Below, piece by piece: positions 22,177-34,246 of a stretch of 64,000 nt of DNA. The first letter of the stretch is position 1, and every line of letters starts with the position of its first letter. Position numbers and translations under genes: made by a program. Source of the stretch: Hyphodiscus hymeniophilus (lineage: Eukaryota > Ascomycota > Leotiomycetes > Helotiales > Hyphodiscaceae); contig VNKQ01000019.1 of NCBI GenBank assembly GCA_016508695.1, forward strand, positions 124,001 to 188,000. The letters run 5' to 3'. The notes under the pieces are model-generated. The model had not been told where the DNA came from, did no database searches, and was given only the letters and a program-made list of their open reading frames with translations.

Positions 22177-23772
22177 ATGGCTCAGGAACTCAAGGAAGAC
22201 TTTGAACATGCGGAGGTATCAAGAGACCTCTCTCTCCACCTCAAAATGTCACACGGAATCGTGCTCATCCCTCAACCCTCCGATGACGATCGAGACCCTC
22301 TCAACTGGTCGGCGGCCAAAAAGGGTGTAACATTAGGAATTTTATGCTTCGCGGCTATGATATTATTGGCCCAGGGACTTGCCAACCAAGCCGGCCTCTT
22401 TCCTCAAGCTGCTCTGTATCATGTCCAGCCTGTTCAGGTTTCGTATTCGGTATTTTGACATCCTTTTGTCCTGCATTGAGCTTCTTCACTGACATACTCT
22501 CAGCTCACTGCCGGCCTCGCAGGCTCATGCGTTGGGCCGTTTATCTGGGCTCCCCTTTCAGCATATATTGGGCGAACTTCGGTGATTTTTTGGAGCGCCT
22601 TGGCCACCGCGATGTGCAACATCTGGTCTGCTTGCATGACAAGTGAGAACCAATATAACGCATTCGTCGTCTCTCGCCTTTTCGCTGGTCTATTCTGTAC
22701 GGCTCCGTTGACGATCGGTGCGGGAGTAATTCTCGACATCTTTTTTCTCCATCAACGAGGAAAGGCCTTCGCTTTCTATGGCATAACCGCTCAACTAGGG
22801 GCCGCGCTTGCACCAGTCACGAGTGGTTTCATCACTCAGAAGGTCTCGTGGACAGTTCAATTCTGGTGGGTTGTTGGAGCGGTAGGCTTAGTCTGCGCCT
22901 TGGTGTTTTTCTTTCTTGATGATGCCACCTTTGATAGGATCGATACTTCCAACAATCATCCACGGAGGTCCTACATCTCCAATCGTATCGCGACATTCTT
23001 CCCGGGAAACCGTGTTGTTCAAGGCCCAAGAAAATCAAATGTTTTGACTATGTGCCGGCTCGCAATCCAACCAACAGTCTTGATGTGTGCATTCGCCTTC
23101 ATACTCACTTTTTCTTGGATCGTCGGCGTAAATACTACGCTGGCGGTTTTCCTTCAGACTCCTGTCATAGCTGGCGGCTACGGATTCACTCCTTCTCAGA
23201 ACGCCGAGTTCGTCTTCGCGCAGTGGGTCGCATTAGGCCTGTCTGAGGTATATGGGTTCCTTCTCAACGATCGAGTTGCACTCTGGACCTGTCGCCGCCG
23301 CGGAGGAATATGGAAACCTGAGTATCGCTTGTTTCCAGTACTGATTCCGCCCGCGATTGCTATTCCGGTTGGATTAATTCTCTTCGGCGTGACTGTCCAG
23401 TACCACCTCCACTATATGGTTCTTGCCACTGCCTTCTTCCTGGTGAGCTTCGGCGATCTGTCGCTAGTGCCGGTGGTGAACAACTACCTTGCTGAGAACT
23501 TCCACGACTATGCCACTGAGACCTTTTCGCTACTATACATCTCGCGTGTAATCCTGGCTCTGGCCGTGCCATTCTTCATACTTCCATGGATACACCTCGA
23601 CAAGGCCGCCTGGGCCTTTGGAATAATGGCCATGATTTCTTGTGTGGGTATCAGCGTGGTTGCGATCCTCGCTTGGAAAGGACACCTCATCCGGACATAC
23701 ACTCACCAAAAGTTCATTGGTACAGAGGAGGGTGAGAGGGTAATTGATAGCAGTGAGAGTAAGGTGGCCTAG
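22177..23772 (+). CDS. MFS transporter, DHA1-type (HOL1-like)
   Basis: A 509-residue integral membrane protein from exons 22177-22437 and 22504-23772. The N-terminal DPLNWSAAKK motif just before the first span is the mark of the fungal DHA1 drug:H+ antiporter / HOL1-like group. About 12 hydrophobic segments follow, with a long cytosolic loop around residues 270-310 between the two six-helix halves. It should sit in the plasma or vacuolar membrane and move a small organic solute with protons. Being the only transporter in the region, it is the likely uptake or efflux route for the substrate or product of the neighbouring enzymes; direction and substrate cannot be read. The first exon encodes a cytosolic N-terminus of about 45 residues. 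Confidence 0.92.
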
Positions 23773-24549
23773 CTATGTAGAACGGCTGTGGCAAAGTGTC
23801 TGTGTTAGTATGGGGACGTCTTCAAGCCTAGCAATATACGATCAAGAATCTTTTCTCTTCAAACGAGCGTCAGAGTTCTGCAAACCTTAAATGTTTTTGG
23901 ATTCAGCAGGTACCTGGTCAATCTAGATATTTATCAAGGAGTCCCATCTGAGCACAGCTTCCAGTACATGTTATCAGAATCAAAGTGAGCCAAAGATCCA
24001 TAGAAATAAAAGCACGCAAAGCCTTGTTTTACTGACGTTCGCATGCTTCACCCTCTGGTTTTGTTTTCCTATCTTCCTGTGTATTATGGCCACAGACTGT
24101 GTATGCTGCTCTTCACTGTTCAAAATCGTGCGGTGGCAGGCTGTGGCACCAAGGAGATTAAGACTTGGAGTCTAACTAGTGATATAAAGTGCTCAGTAGT
24201 ATATTAGTCAGAATTGTATGAGAGCTCAACTTGAAATTTTAATGTGATGCTGAGTAGCGAATCTTCTGTCTATTCAGGCTTTCTGCAGTCGTAATATAGA
24301 TCTACCTGGCTTTCTAGTCAGTCTAAAAAGGAGCCTGGGACTATCCTTTATTTCACGTGAGTTAAGGTAATACAAGCAAGCCGCAGCTCTGCAAAACAGA
24401 AGTAGAAGCCAAGCCCCATGAGGAATGTCGTATCTATGTTTTCATGTCTAGCAAACACTACATAGTGTTTAAGTTTTGACCAGCGTTCGATGGCTGAGTA
24501 TTTCAGCTGACTACTTTTCTAGGCAAGCTGTCCTGAGGCAACCTCTAGC
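23773..24549. other. Intergenic between two converging genes
   Basis: About 780 bp holding two 3' ends. No gene, repeat or RNA recognised. Confidence 0.5.
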
Positions 24550-26880
24550 TTAAGCTGGGGTCTTTTTGTAGAGAGGCAGCGGCATGCCTTCTAAGTCAGC
24601 TTTGATTTGCAAAGCTATAAACCTCGAGTAATAACGTGCGTTGACGATGGTGCCTCCATTGTACCAGATTCCCGGGTCTGCCAAAGCCAGGTCAGAGTCT
24701 GTGATCGACCTGGAGGAGCAAAAGCGACAATTTGGATGGGTATAACTTACATCCTTGTCTTCTCCAAGCTCCTAGGATCTCTCCTTCTGCATCTACACCA
24801 AAGAAGTCTTCAAGGCCGTTGGCGACCTCTGAGCCGAATATTTCTGTAGCTGATTCTCGCATATTGCCTTCAAAACCGGTGCAAAAGACAATGACATCCA
24901 CATCTAAGTGACTACCGTCGGCAAATTCCAGGCCAGTAGGTGTGTACTGCTTGATGGCAGCATCTGACTTCATCTTAATCTAAATCATGGGTTATTCTCC
25001 GCGTCTTTGAAGATTTAATTGGGCTTCACACCTGCCCACTGGTGATCTTCTTCCCTGCTCCAACGTCAATATGATGACCTCCTAGACGCACACTGATATA
25101 TTCCTGTGGGTCACAGTAGCGGTCAAGTTTGAATCCAGCACGTTCCAGAGAATCGTATCGTTCGGAGTGTTTGTCCACTTCATTACGGATGACTTTCAAC
25201 AAAATTTGTCTCGATATAGAGAGTGGCAGCCCGAAGTAGATTTTGTCCGCTACTTCCACGGGAATGAAGTCGTTGTACAAGGCTATCAGAAGAACCAATT
25301 AGTATGTAAAATTGATTGGAGCCTTCATAGATCGAAACTGCTTACTGTCTTGCAACGTATTTATGATTTCAGCTGGGATTACCGCTTCACATCCCTGAGG
25401 TCAGTAATCAATCCGTGTAAGACTGTAGCATAGGGATTGCACTAACCTGTTGGATTACGCTGGATCATTGTCACTGTCCTCAAATGTGATTCGACCATGT
25501 CGAAAGCAACGTCATGCGCTAAAGGAGGTGTAAGCCTCCATTCTACCAAATGGTATACGACGAACGAAAGACCCACCAGTGTTTGCAGAACCGACCACAA
25601 CACCATTCTTGCCACTCCAAGCATTTGAGGATTTGTAATCTTTTGAGTGCATCACAATGCCTCCGAATGCTTCCTTTACACGCATTAGCGTAGTTTTTAC
25701 AAGTCCCTAAAGGGTACGACCTACACGGTTCGGAATTGTGGGCATCTTAGAAACTTGTCCCCCGGCACCAAGACAAAGAACAACGTGAGGCGTGTTGATG
25801 ATGACTGTACAACTCGGATTTTGTCGTTCGACCTGCAGATTCCAAAGTTTCTTCTGTGCATTCCATGAAGCAGTTTTTAGATCGGATGAACCCCATACAT
25901 TCTGTGGATGTAGTTAGCATTGCAGTTATGTAAGGGGAGGAAAAAGTACGATTCCGTAAGTCTTAACATATCGTTGAAATCCTTGAGCAATCTTACTAGA
26001 GGTAAGAAAATATCCATCTTCGGCGGAAAATGTACGAGAAAATGGCAAGTGCGCTAGATTGTGCATTAGTTTTCGCAGATGAGTAGCAGTGGGTGGAGAG
26101 GCTTACAGCTGTCTCGACTAGTATGTACTGGCCAAAGAAAGAATAATTATCAGCTCACGCAATGCCACATATAGGACTTTTCCCACACTTACACTTGGTG
26201 GAGTCATATCGCATAAGCCAGTTGTCTCCAATATGAGCGTTCCGTTCCAGAGTAACGCTCGACACATTCATTGCCTTTAATCGACCGGCAACGGATAATC
26301 CAGCCATGCCACCACCGACAACAACACAGTCATACGAGTATTCATCGGAGAACCCATTCACTCCATTGGTGTGAGTGCTGGCAGAGGGCTGCGGAGGAGG
26401 GGTGTCAGGATTTGGATACCCCTTGAATGTCTCCAGAATCGTGCTTAGCATCCAAATCTTCCATCCTCCGGCATTGTCAGGTACCAGACCGATGAACCCA
26501 GAACATAAACAAGCGGGTGCGCCCTCCAAAGTGAAGGCAAAGCTCGCCTGTACCCAAGCCGAGTCAGGCAAGCTGGCCGTAATTCTGGATGTGTTCGGAA
26601 TCAACGAAAAGTTGTCAGGTTTTCGAGTCGCTGCAAGTTCCTTCCAAGCAGCAAAGACTTGACTAGGTCCGGAAAAGGTCCTGGAGGTGCCAGTGAGTGC
26701 CCATTGATCTCGCCATATAGACTCTTTCGTCAAGTTTTCACGAGTCAAAGAGGTCAGCATTTTCAGCCCTTCTGCTGCAACTCCAGCATGGTCAACATCT
26801 TCTGAAACAGATGCGATGGGTAGTGTTCCCGGAATTGTTTCAATTGGAACACGGGGGGTACGTTTGAATGACGGATCCAT
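24550..26880 (-). CDS. FMO-type flavin monooxygenase with N-terminal NTF2/SnoaL-like domain
   Basis: A 608-residue protein from ten exons: 26880-26193, 26127-26107, 26053-25950, 25901-25725, 25673-25577, 25518-25447, 25384-25346, 25282-25032, 24979-24751 and 24698-24550. Exon 2 is a 21-nt microexon. Residues 1-160 resemble an NTF2/SnoaL-like domain. The FAD-binding Rossmann motif VVVGGGMAGL is at about 187-196, followed by the FMO fingerprint FGGIVMHSKDY (FxGxxxHxxxY), the NADPH-site VVVGSANTAHD and CTGFEGN. The C-terminus ends PLPLYKKTPA. Such proteins hydroxylate soft nucleophiles or perform Baeyer-Villiger-like insertions with FAD, NADPH and O2. It is followed on the same strand by the alpha/beta hydrolase gene 0.4 kb upstream, and ester products of an FMO would suit that hydrolase. 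All ten exons keep frame, so the model is well supported. Confidence 0.9.
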
Positions 26881-27310
26881 TTTAGTTTGCCTTTATTCAG
26901 CGATATTGGAAGTGAGAGGTTGTCGTCGCAGTGGTCCTTGATTTCACTAATAATCACACGCAGACCGACAATGCTTGGAATACATATCAGAAAACATGCA
27001 ACGCTGCGGCCTGGGACCGGCTGTTGGATTCCCGAGAGCCCGAGTATTCGCTGACCGGGATACGCGGGATTCCGGGTAACTGTGTGAAATTATTCTTCCT
27101 CCATTACGGATATGAAGGGAAAAGCAGTCTCATAGGACCATTCCAGTCAAAGTGTAAGTAGTTATAGAATCTACCTAAGATGCATCACGTTACCTATATC
27201 TTCAAAATGGCGAAAGACGGTACGTGGTATTTATAGTATTCACAGTTTGAGAGAGAAATCAAGAAGGTCTCATCTGTTACTGCCGCCTTGATTTAAAGCC
27301 CCTACAAGAA
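26881..27310. promoter_or_regulatory. FMO promoter region
   Basis: A 430-bp region between the FMO start and the 3' end of the alpha/beta hydrolase. It is rich in CCGG-type repeats around 27015-27080 (GACCGG, GACCGGG, TTCCGGG). No gene. Confidence 0.45.
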
Positions 27311-28279
27311 TTACTTAGACATCCATTTAGCAAGATTGTACCCCCAGACTTCTTCCCTCTCAATACTAGTTCCCAGTGATAAAGGTGGGCTGATGTGATT
27401 ATGCCCATTGATGACCTCGTAGTCCATATTTCCACCACTATTTCTCCATATTCCTACAGTTTCCGTGCTACTTTGCACTATCTCTTCCGGATCTAGCTCA
27501 CTCACCAATGTCAATATCTGAGGCCAGCCGCTCGTGATTCGAGAGCCTGCATTGCTTGCCGCCATGCGCAGAAGCTCTTGTGCCTCATTCTTCTTGATAT
27601 TTTCATCACTGCCATAATGTTTCAGCAGGATGTCCTTCAAAGGTCCTGCAACATCACGGTCCCAGCTCCAGGTACATCCAAGAAAGATGATACCACTGAG
27701 CTTAATTCCAAGCTTTCCAGCTACAAGCGCTTCTCTCTGTTGTTTGAACTCGTCGCGAAACGCCCATGTGGCACAGTGTATCGCACCAGCTGATGATCCT
27801 AACAGGAAAACCGGCCGTGGCGGATCTCCTTTCGATTGAACATATCTTCGCTCGATCCAACTGAGTACGGCACCTAAATCTTCTCCTCCAGTCTCAAAAG
27901 AACCCCCATGACCCAACAATCGATAGTCAGCAATGATGGTTTCGTAGCCCAACTTAGAAGAGAAAAAGTAGCCCAGATTCTTGTAAACAATTCCTCCCGG
28001 TATTTCATCAAGGATTCTATTTCCGCTTATGAATGCGCCTCCGTAAAAGTAGATCAAGATAGGTGGCGTACTCCCTTTAGGGATGCCTTGAGCTGAATTA
28101 GGTAGGGGAGAGTACAGGTCTAGTTTTTGTCGCTCATGATCTCCGTATGAAAATGTCTCTTGCTTGGAGCTATGGATGGCTTCGAAATTCGCGGGTTGAC
28201 TTAGCAGCTCAACATAAATATGCGTGGTCTCTCCAATAACCTGGAAGATGTCTCTGCCAAGGGAAGAAAGGCGATCCAT
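27311..28279 (-). CDS. Alpha/beta hydrolase (carboxylesterase / HSL-like)
   Basis: A single-exon, 322-residue alpha/beta-hydrolase. The oxyanion-hole motif is YFYGGAFISGN, in place of the more common HGGG. The nucleophile elbow is GSSAGA, with the acid in SELDPEE and the His in NGHNHISPP, so the triad is complete. There is no signal peptide, so it acts inside the cell on a small ester or amide, and kynurenine-formamidase-like activity cannot be excluded. A TTG 15 bp upstream is in frame, but the ATG at 28279 was chosen. Copies of TGCCGTG lie about 290 bp upstream. It points the same way as the FMO gene and could process its product. Confidence 0.88.
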   Translation of the reverse strand: MDRLSSLGRDIFQVIGETTHIYVELLSQPANFEAIHSSKQETFSYGDHERQKLDLYSPLPNSAQGIPKGSTPPILIYFYGGAFISGNRILDEIPGGIVYKNLGYFFSSKLGYETIIADYRLLGHGGSFETGGEDLGAVLSWIERRYVQSKGDPPRPVFLLGSSAGAIHCATWAFRDEFKQQREALVAGKLGIKLSGIIFLGCTWSWDRDVAGPLKDILLKHYGSDENIKKNEAQELLRMAASNAGSRITSGWPQILTLVSELDPEEIVQSSTETVGIWRNSGGNMDYEVINGHNHISPPLSLGTSIEREEVWGYNLAKWMSK

Positions 28280-30055
28280 GCTAAGTGTTGACAATGCCGA
28301 GAGTTATTGACCTGTGTGAGAGTTCAGTTTATTTGTTCTACTGGGACAAGTTACTCTGTTTCGAGACAAGAGGCCATCTACTGACGTTCTATAGGTTATT
28401 GTGGACAGCCCGCCATACACCGGACTGGATCCATTACGGAAGGTAGATACAATAGGCTGTGCCGTTCTGAAGGCGGATCTCCGGGGAACTTTTGACACCC
28501 CGTGGGGCCAAGCCATGCCCACGCCGGAATTGGGCTTGCCCAAGCCACGATCACGGGAAACACGGCAACCACGGCAAATAACTTGAATGGCTTTTTCGTT
28601 TCCCTTCATTTTTCCATTCCCTTCCGAACTCGCTATCCTCTACTCTTATCCTGGAGTTACTATGCTCAAATTCTCGAAACGATAATTTGTGCTTTAGTGG
28701 TGGAGGTAGAGAGGGTGGAAGCCCTTTTCCAACGGATCAGTACCCCGCTCCACCCAGGCAGGACGGAATGACTGAAATCATGGATAACTTAAAACAATTT
28801 ATTCTTGATTCTCAAAATTCAAAGTGCTCCATATCATTGACTCACTCCTCGGCCATCGCCATCTTTGTATCATGATCTGGGAAACAGAAGTTTCAATAAA
28901 GAATAGGTTAGGAATGAGATCCTGCATGAAAAAATGAAAAGTGCTCTGGATTTACAGTTGAGTATAAGAGTGGAAGTAATTTGGGTGTAATGGTCCTGGT
29001 ATCTGTATTATTAACTAAGTTCCAATTTCAATTTTTGTGAGATTCGGAATGGTTGTGCAATAAAGGACAACCCAGTTATTGTTCAAACGTTGGCCCGATG
29101 CGCATCTCAGGTGCATTATAGTATCCTCAATATGTTATTCTTGAGAACTTAACAAGAGCTGGAGGATTCTCTCAACACCCGATCATATCGCAAGTGAGTC
29201 TACACAAGCTGCCCTTGAATACGAATATGCAGCGACGTGGTGAGCGTGGCGAATCGCGCTGTCCGTGCTAACTGTCTCCTATTTGCCTTATTTCAAGCCT
29301 TGTTGAACCTCTTTCCATTGCATGGCATACCGTCAGCATCAGGCTGTTCCGGCCGCGAGAAGATGTCTTGGTTTTAGGCGCACGCCCTGTTGGTATGCAT
29401 ATCGGTGATCCATGTCCACGGTACACGCACAATCGTTTTTGCAGAAATCTCATTGCGTAGTCAATGATTAGCGAAAGTGTTGGTGCAAACGTCTTAGCTC
29501 CATGAAGGTTGAGTCGGTGTGCGTCTGCAAAGAAGCCTGTGACGGTGAAGGACCCATGGTTCTTTTTGACGTAGCTGGATTGCAATTGGGCCGTATTTGG
29601 CGTTCCCATCTCTTTGAGTCGGAGTGATTATTGTGAATATTGCCAGCTGGAAGGTACTACACAAGGTGCCCGCACTGTCACTCTCGCTTAAGGGAGAGAG
29701 AAGCGAAACCAGAGTTTTCTTAAGAAGGCATTCGAGCGAGTGGTTGACTACTGGTGTATGGAAGTTCTCAAGCAATTTCTTTCCATTAGTCCGAAACTAC
29801 TACTATCAAAAAGAATCTCAAACCTAATCAGACGGTCCCTTCAATATTTATTCTACCATTCGGTTGAGAACGGCTGTAAATCGATCCTGGAGAATGTATA
29901 AACATCTGTGAAGTTTATGCCAGATCTATATTGGTCGTAGACATAGAAGAAGAGTAACTCACGTTGATAGAAGATAATTTATTGAAGCTACCCTTGTGAA
30001 CTTGGAGGAATTCCGTCATTCATTGACTTTTATTGGCTGTTCCTGGCTGTGCACG
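28280..30055. other. Long intergenic region
   Basis: About 1.8 kb. The first 300 bp should contain the hydrolase promoter, with CCACGGC at 28569-28575 and another CACGGC eight bases away. Frames of 93 and 113 codons on the minus strand at 29.27-29.78 kb show no family features; they may be chance or remnants. Nothing else is supported. Confidence 0.4.
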
Positions 30056-32368
30056 CTAGGGATTCTGAGAGCCAAATTCGTTCATGAGGGCCCACCTATC
30101 AAGAGGCCAAATAGTTTGGTCTATTGGGTAATCGGAGGTGTTGTTCATTTCGACAATGTGATTTGTATCAGCGCTAATTGTCAAGCCAAAATCAGGATCA
30201 AGTGAAGAAAAAGCCTCGGGATTTGCTATAGTGCTGCGCGAGTTTCTGCTTATCCAGTCCACTGGCCAGAGGATCGAGAACCTCCGTATCAGTTCGTGAC
30301 TGGGGTCAACAGAAATGGCGGAACTGGAATTTGTGCTGCTCATAATCGTGTCAAGTATACCTACAGAAAATAAGCATAATCTTCAAGAATGATTTGTAAT
30401 AAACTCACGAAGCATGACCTTCCCAATCGTCCAGATTCTGGCGCTGTGGGTAAGAATCAATGCTGATACTTCATGATTTTGTTGTGCAGTGGAACTTTTC
30501 GCACAAACGACGGAGGCTCCGGGACCAATTAAAATGCAGCATATCAGAGGGTTACTTGATGAAATATACTCTGGCTGCCAATTATTCGCAATGGAGGTCA
30601 GCTGTGATGCTGCGCGTCTCCCAAAGTCGGCATTGATATGATCATAGGCGGAAATGTTGGTTGGTGGAGACTCAGCCATGCTCAATTTCTCTGCTATCAT
30701 GTCGCACCTGTGTTCAGTTAGTACTTCAAGGCTTGCGATATCCGGAGACCTACGCGAGAAACATCAGATGGGTCGCAATGATCCAGTTGCATTCCCCAAA
30801 ACTCTCCTGATCAAAAACAAGAGATCTAAGGTTAAACTTGGCCGGTAGCGCCAGCTTTAAGCAAGCCAAAGCCCCTTCTAATTCTCCCCTTTGTTCGGCG
30901 GAGATCCGAGCTGGGTAATGTTCAGCAAAACATGATAGAAGGTAGTTAGATATTAAGAACCATGCTCTCGCATCTTGATTTGGGACACCTTGCAGGGTTT
31001 TCCACGCTATTGCCGGGTCTTCTCCTAGTATGGCTGAGACAACTGGTGTGTTTGAGAACCAATTCTGGTCAGAGACTGGCAGGCATACATTCATTTGTTT
31101 TCGGTCGATGCCATGCGGTTTACCAGAAAGAATCGCCAGAAAGGTATCAAGTTCCCATGTAGCCCACCAGAGTCTGCGGCGCTGTTCTTTCTCGGCCCAT
31201 TCATCAACACCGCTTAACTCGAACGAATGGTCGTTCACAATATCTCTGTCGATCTTGTTCAGGCCCAGATCATATGCAAAGCTTATCAATACACTGCCTA
31301 TAACCGATGCCGGCCCACACAATCCAGCACTGGCATAATTGAATGCCAATAATATCATGCCTTGAACAAACTCGATTGTCGGGATTTCGGTGGCCTTGAG
31401 AATGTCATCTTTGCTTCTGGCAGCGCGGTGCCTGAAAATATTACCACGGTCTGCAGGGGAAACGTCCCCAAAATAAGGGGATGACGAGAATCTAGCAGAC
31501 ATAGCAAACATCCCATTAAACATGAGTATCTCATCCGGCCTCGAGTTGGCCTTTTCGGGTAGCAACAATTGTCCATTTTCCAGGTTCATATACTTTTGAT
31601 AGAATTTTGGACGGTGGAAAATAGGCAGCCAAGCTTGAACACGATCGAAGAAGAGTTCGATCCTTGGTTGTACGTCAGATTGATTCACACTCAGGACATC
31701 GTCATCTTACAGCTCTTGCGCAACAGCATTCGGGATTTCCCAACCATTTTCGTCTCTGAGATTGCTTGTAGCATATGATGTTTCATCCTCAGCTAACGAT
31801 GAAGGAGCCTCGCTATTTGAGTCGAAAAATTGGGGTGTAGACAAGGAGTATGCCATTACCCTCACATTATCGTCGCTTCCAGCAGCAAATTCACTAGACA
31901 AGTTCGGGGACGGATTTTGCCAGCCACGAGTGGAATTACTAGTGGTGTCCGATGGTGGCCCTAGATTGTGATTTGTAGATACTTAGACACCGGTTTCCTA
32001 GTGTATAAGAGAGGTGTCTTAATGGAAACTAATGACCTTAGTCCTACCTGTATGTTCAATCGGGGTTCTCGAGACACTTTTTGCGTTCGTCTTTTCTCGC
32101 CGTGACTTGGAGTTGACACGAGAGCTATGGGAGTTTCGTCGCAATGCAAACGTACAAGAAGCGCCTACTCTTGCACAAAGGCCACATACTGGCTTCCTCA
32201 TATCGCCTTGTAAGTTCCAGTCAGAATTTCAAATCCGCGGTAAAGGATTGAGATAATCGTTCGCCTACATTTTGTTTTCTTCCTACAGAGACTCAACTTT
32301 AGTTGCCAAAGGCTTGTACAGCTGGTGGGTCATGCGTACCTGTTGCATTCTTGACAAGCTCGATTCAT
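30056..32368 (-). CDS. Zn2Cys6 transcription factor (regulator 3; triplicated family)
   Basis: A 654-residue regulator from seven exons: 32368-32340, 32282-32269, 32206-32048, 31960-31711, 31662-30754, 30707-30409 and 30360-30056. As in its paralogues, exon 2 is a 14-nt microexon. The zinc cluster begins at residue 4 and reads CQECNRRKTKC, DMRKPV, CGLCARVGASC, spacing 2-6-6-2-6. The middle domain starts at AWLPIFHRPKF and contains RRRLWWATWELDTF. It has a shorter linker than regulators 2 and 4, explaining most of the length difference. It would bind CGG-type sites in the nucleus. It lies between the alpha/beta hydrolase and the SDR. The ATG four codons before the first Cys is the only ATG close by in frame. 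Confidence 0.87.
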
Positions 32369-33389
32369 CGAGATATGAGGCGCAGACAGGCCTGGAGAGG
32401 CCAAAGGCTCATTGTTCAGTGTCATAGATGGGTTGAATTCAAAGGCCTTGCAGGAGGCCTCATAGATATCTGTCGTCTATAGTCGGCAGTCTGGTCTGCT
32501 GTCTGTCGTCGCCATGGAGTTGTGAATAATACAGCTGCAATGCTGCGGGGTAGCGGCACGTGACTGGAACCCTTTAGTAATCCATGAATAGACGCGCACG
32601 AGGACGCGCACGAGGAAATCGTTTCGGCTCTGGTGGAGACGGCAATCGCGGCAATCCGACATAAAGTTTCACTAAAAATCTGGGGGATTTACCTGGGGAA
32701 TTTGTGGGTGTACCCACCGTGAATGTGATTGGACTATAGACTGGGGCTTGGCTCCATTTCGTCGTAGCGGAGTTGGCGAATCCCACCTAGCAATATTGGA
32801 TATACTAGTTTACTACCGGTGCAAGTAGCGAGTGGGTATGCGGGGTAGGATGGTGGCATGAGAAAAGTGCCATTTTTATTCGCGCTCTATGTTTTACAAG
32901 TATCTGCGATGAGAACTTTTTTATTGCTAGAAATTAAGCTTTACAATTAAAATAAAATTCTAAGATATGTTAAAAAAAGAGATTTCACTGCAACTGGTGC
33001 AAGGCCACGCCTCCAGGACATCGGAGGGACAAGTCTCATGGAGTAGGACTTAATACCCACACTCATCTCCAAAACTACTCCTTACGATTTATTTTGTAAT
33101 AACGTGGGACAGTTTCTCTTAAAAGACACTGTCAAACAATACGTGGGTTGTATAATAGAGAATCAGTATAGTATAATAATTCTGATACCCACTGGCGGCT
33201 TATACAGCTATTACGCTCTGCGCTTAAAAGAGCGTCGAGATAAAGATGCTACGTAGCAGCCAATCCCCATAGCAGTTATCGTACATAACAGAACGTGGAC
33301 GGAACGAAGATCCTCTTTGGAAGGTTGAGATTTTCTCGTCCGATGGCTCTGACGCCAGAAAGAGTATCCAAAACATCCCACAACAGACT
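32369..33389. other. Intergenic, regulator 3 promoter and SDR 3' side
   Basis: About 1.02 kb. GGACGCGCACGAGGAAAT-like direct repeats of GCGCACGAG occur at 32595-32615. The second half is AT-rich. No gene seen. Confidence 0.4.
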
Positions 33390-34246
33390 CTACCAAGGCT
33401 GGATACCGTCGATACGCAGCACCTTTCCAGCATCTTGGTCTCTATTGCCTTCAACGACATCCTTGATAAATGCGCCGCCGATTGCCGGATCCTGAGCGCC
33501 TATTTTCTTCATCTGATCCGGACTCCCACCTAGATTTGTTGCCGAAAACCCAGGGTCACAACAGAATACTTTGACACCATCATGTTTAAGAGTTCTCTCC
33601 CATTCCCGCATCATCATATTAAGACCCGTTTTACTGGATCTATAGGCCGGGAAGCTCGCAGCTGGGTCCTGTTCCTTCGGCCAGCCTTTTACTGGCGAGT
33701 GGTTGAAAGGATAGACAGAGATATATGTCTCCTCGAGTGTTGAGGTGCCGCTGGTTAAAAAGATCACACGAGGATTCGTGGACTTGAGTAGAAGAGGAAC
33801 AAAGACGTGTGTCAATACTTGTGCCCCCGTGACATTCACACTCCAGGACTTATTCCATGCTTCCCGCAGCGTCAATCGTCCTTCTGCTTGAGCGGTTTCA
33901 AATTGAGCCCCTGGTGCAAAAGTCAGTTCGCCTTCGCTCAAGACATGGTTCTGGACACACCAGCATTGTTGATCAGTGTGTCAAGCTTGCCGCATTTAGA
34001 AGACACTTTCTCGAATGCACTCTGAATGGACTCGTCACTCTCAATATCGATTTCGACGGCTTCTAAATTGCTTTTGGTCTGAGGTAATTCGGATTGTGCT
34101 CTCTTCACTGCGTTTTCAGCATCTCGAATCAGGAGCGCACCAATAAAAATGGTGTGAGCGTTAGATGACTGTAGCAATGCTTTGACTGTCTCGAAACCGA
34201 GGCCGCGGTCAGCACCAGTAATGAAAACTGTAGATTTCGCATGCAT
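33390..34246 (-). CDS. Short-chain dehydrogenase/reductase (SDR)
   Basis: A 268-residue classical SDR from exons 34246-33961 and 33910-33390. The cofactor motif TGADRGLG is at residues 10-17, NNAG at the end of beta-4, and the active-site YRSSK in the second half; the family length is normal. Read without splicing the gene seems frameshifted near 33935, but a 50-bp intron with branch sequence CTGAC and acceptor CACCAG restores the frame and joins NNAG to GAQFETAQAEG. It probably reduces a carbonyl or oxidises an alcohol with NAD(P)H in the cytosol. It is divergent from regulator 4, sharing a 0.53-kb promoter that contains GCCGTGG. Confidence 0.9.

Noticed and set aside
29268..29775. Two overlapping minus-strand frames of 93 and 113 codons
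   Set aside because: They overlap in different frames, neither joins to the other by a convincing intron, and neither matches a family.
33390..34246. SDR gene looked like a frameshifted pseudogene
   Set aside because: A 50-bp GT-AG intron with a good branch sequence restores the frame exactly at the NNAG motif, so no mutation is needed.
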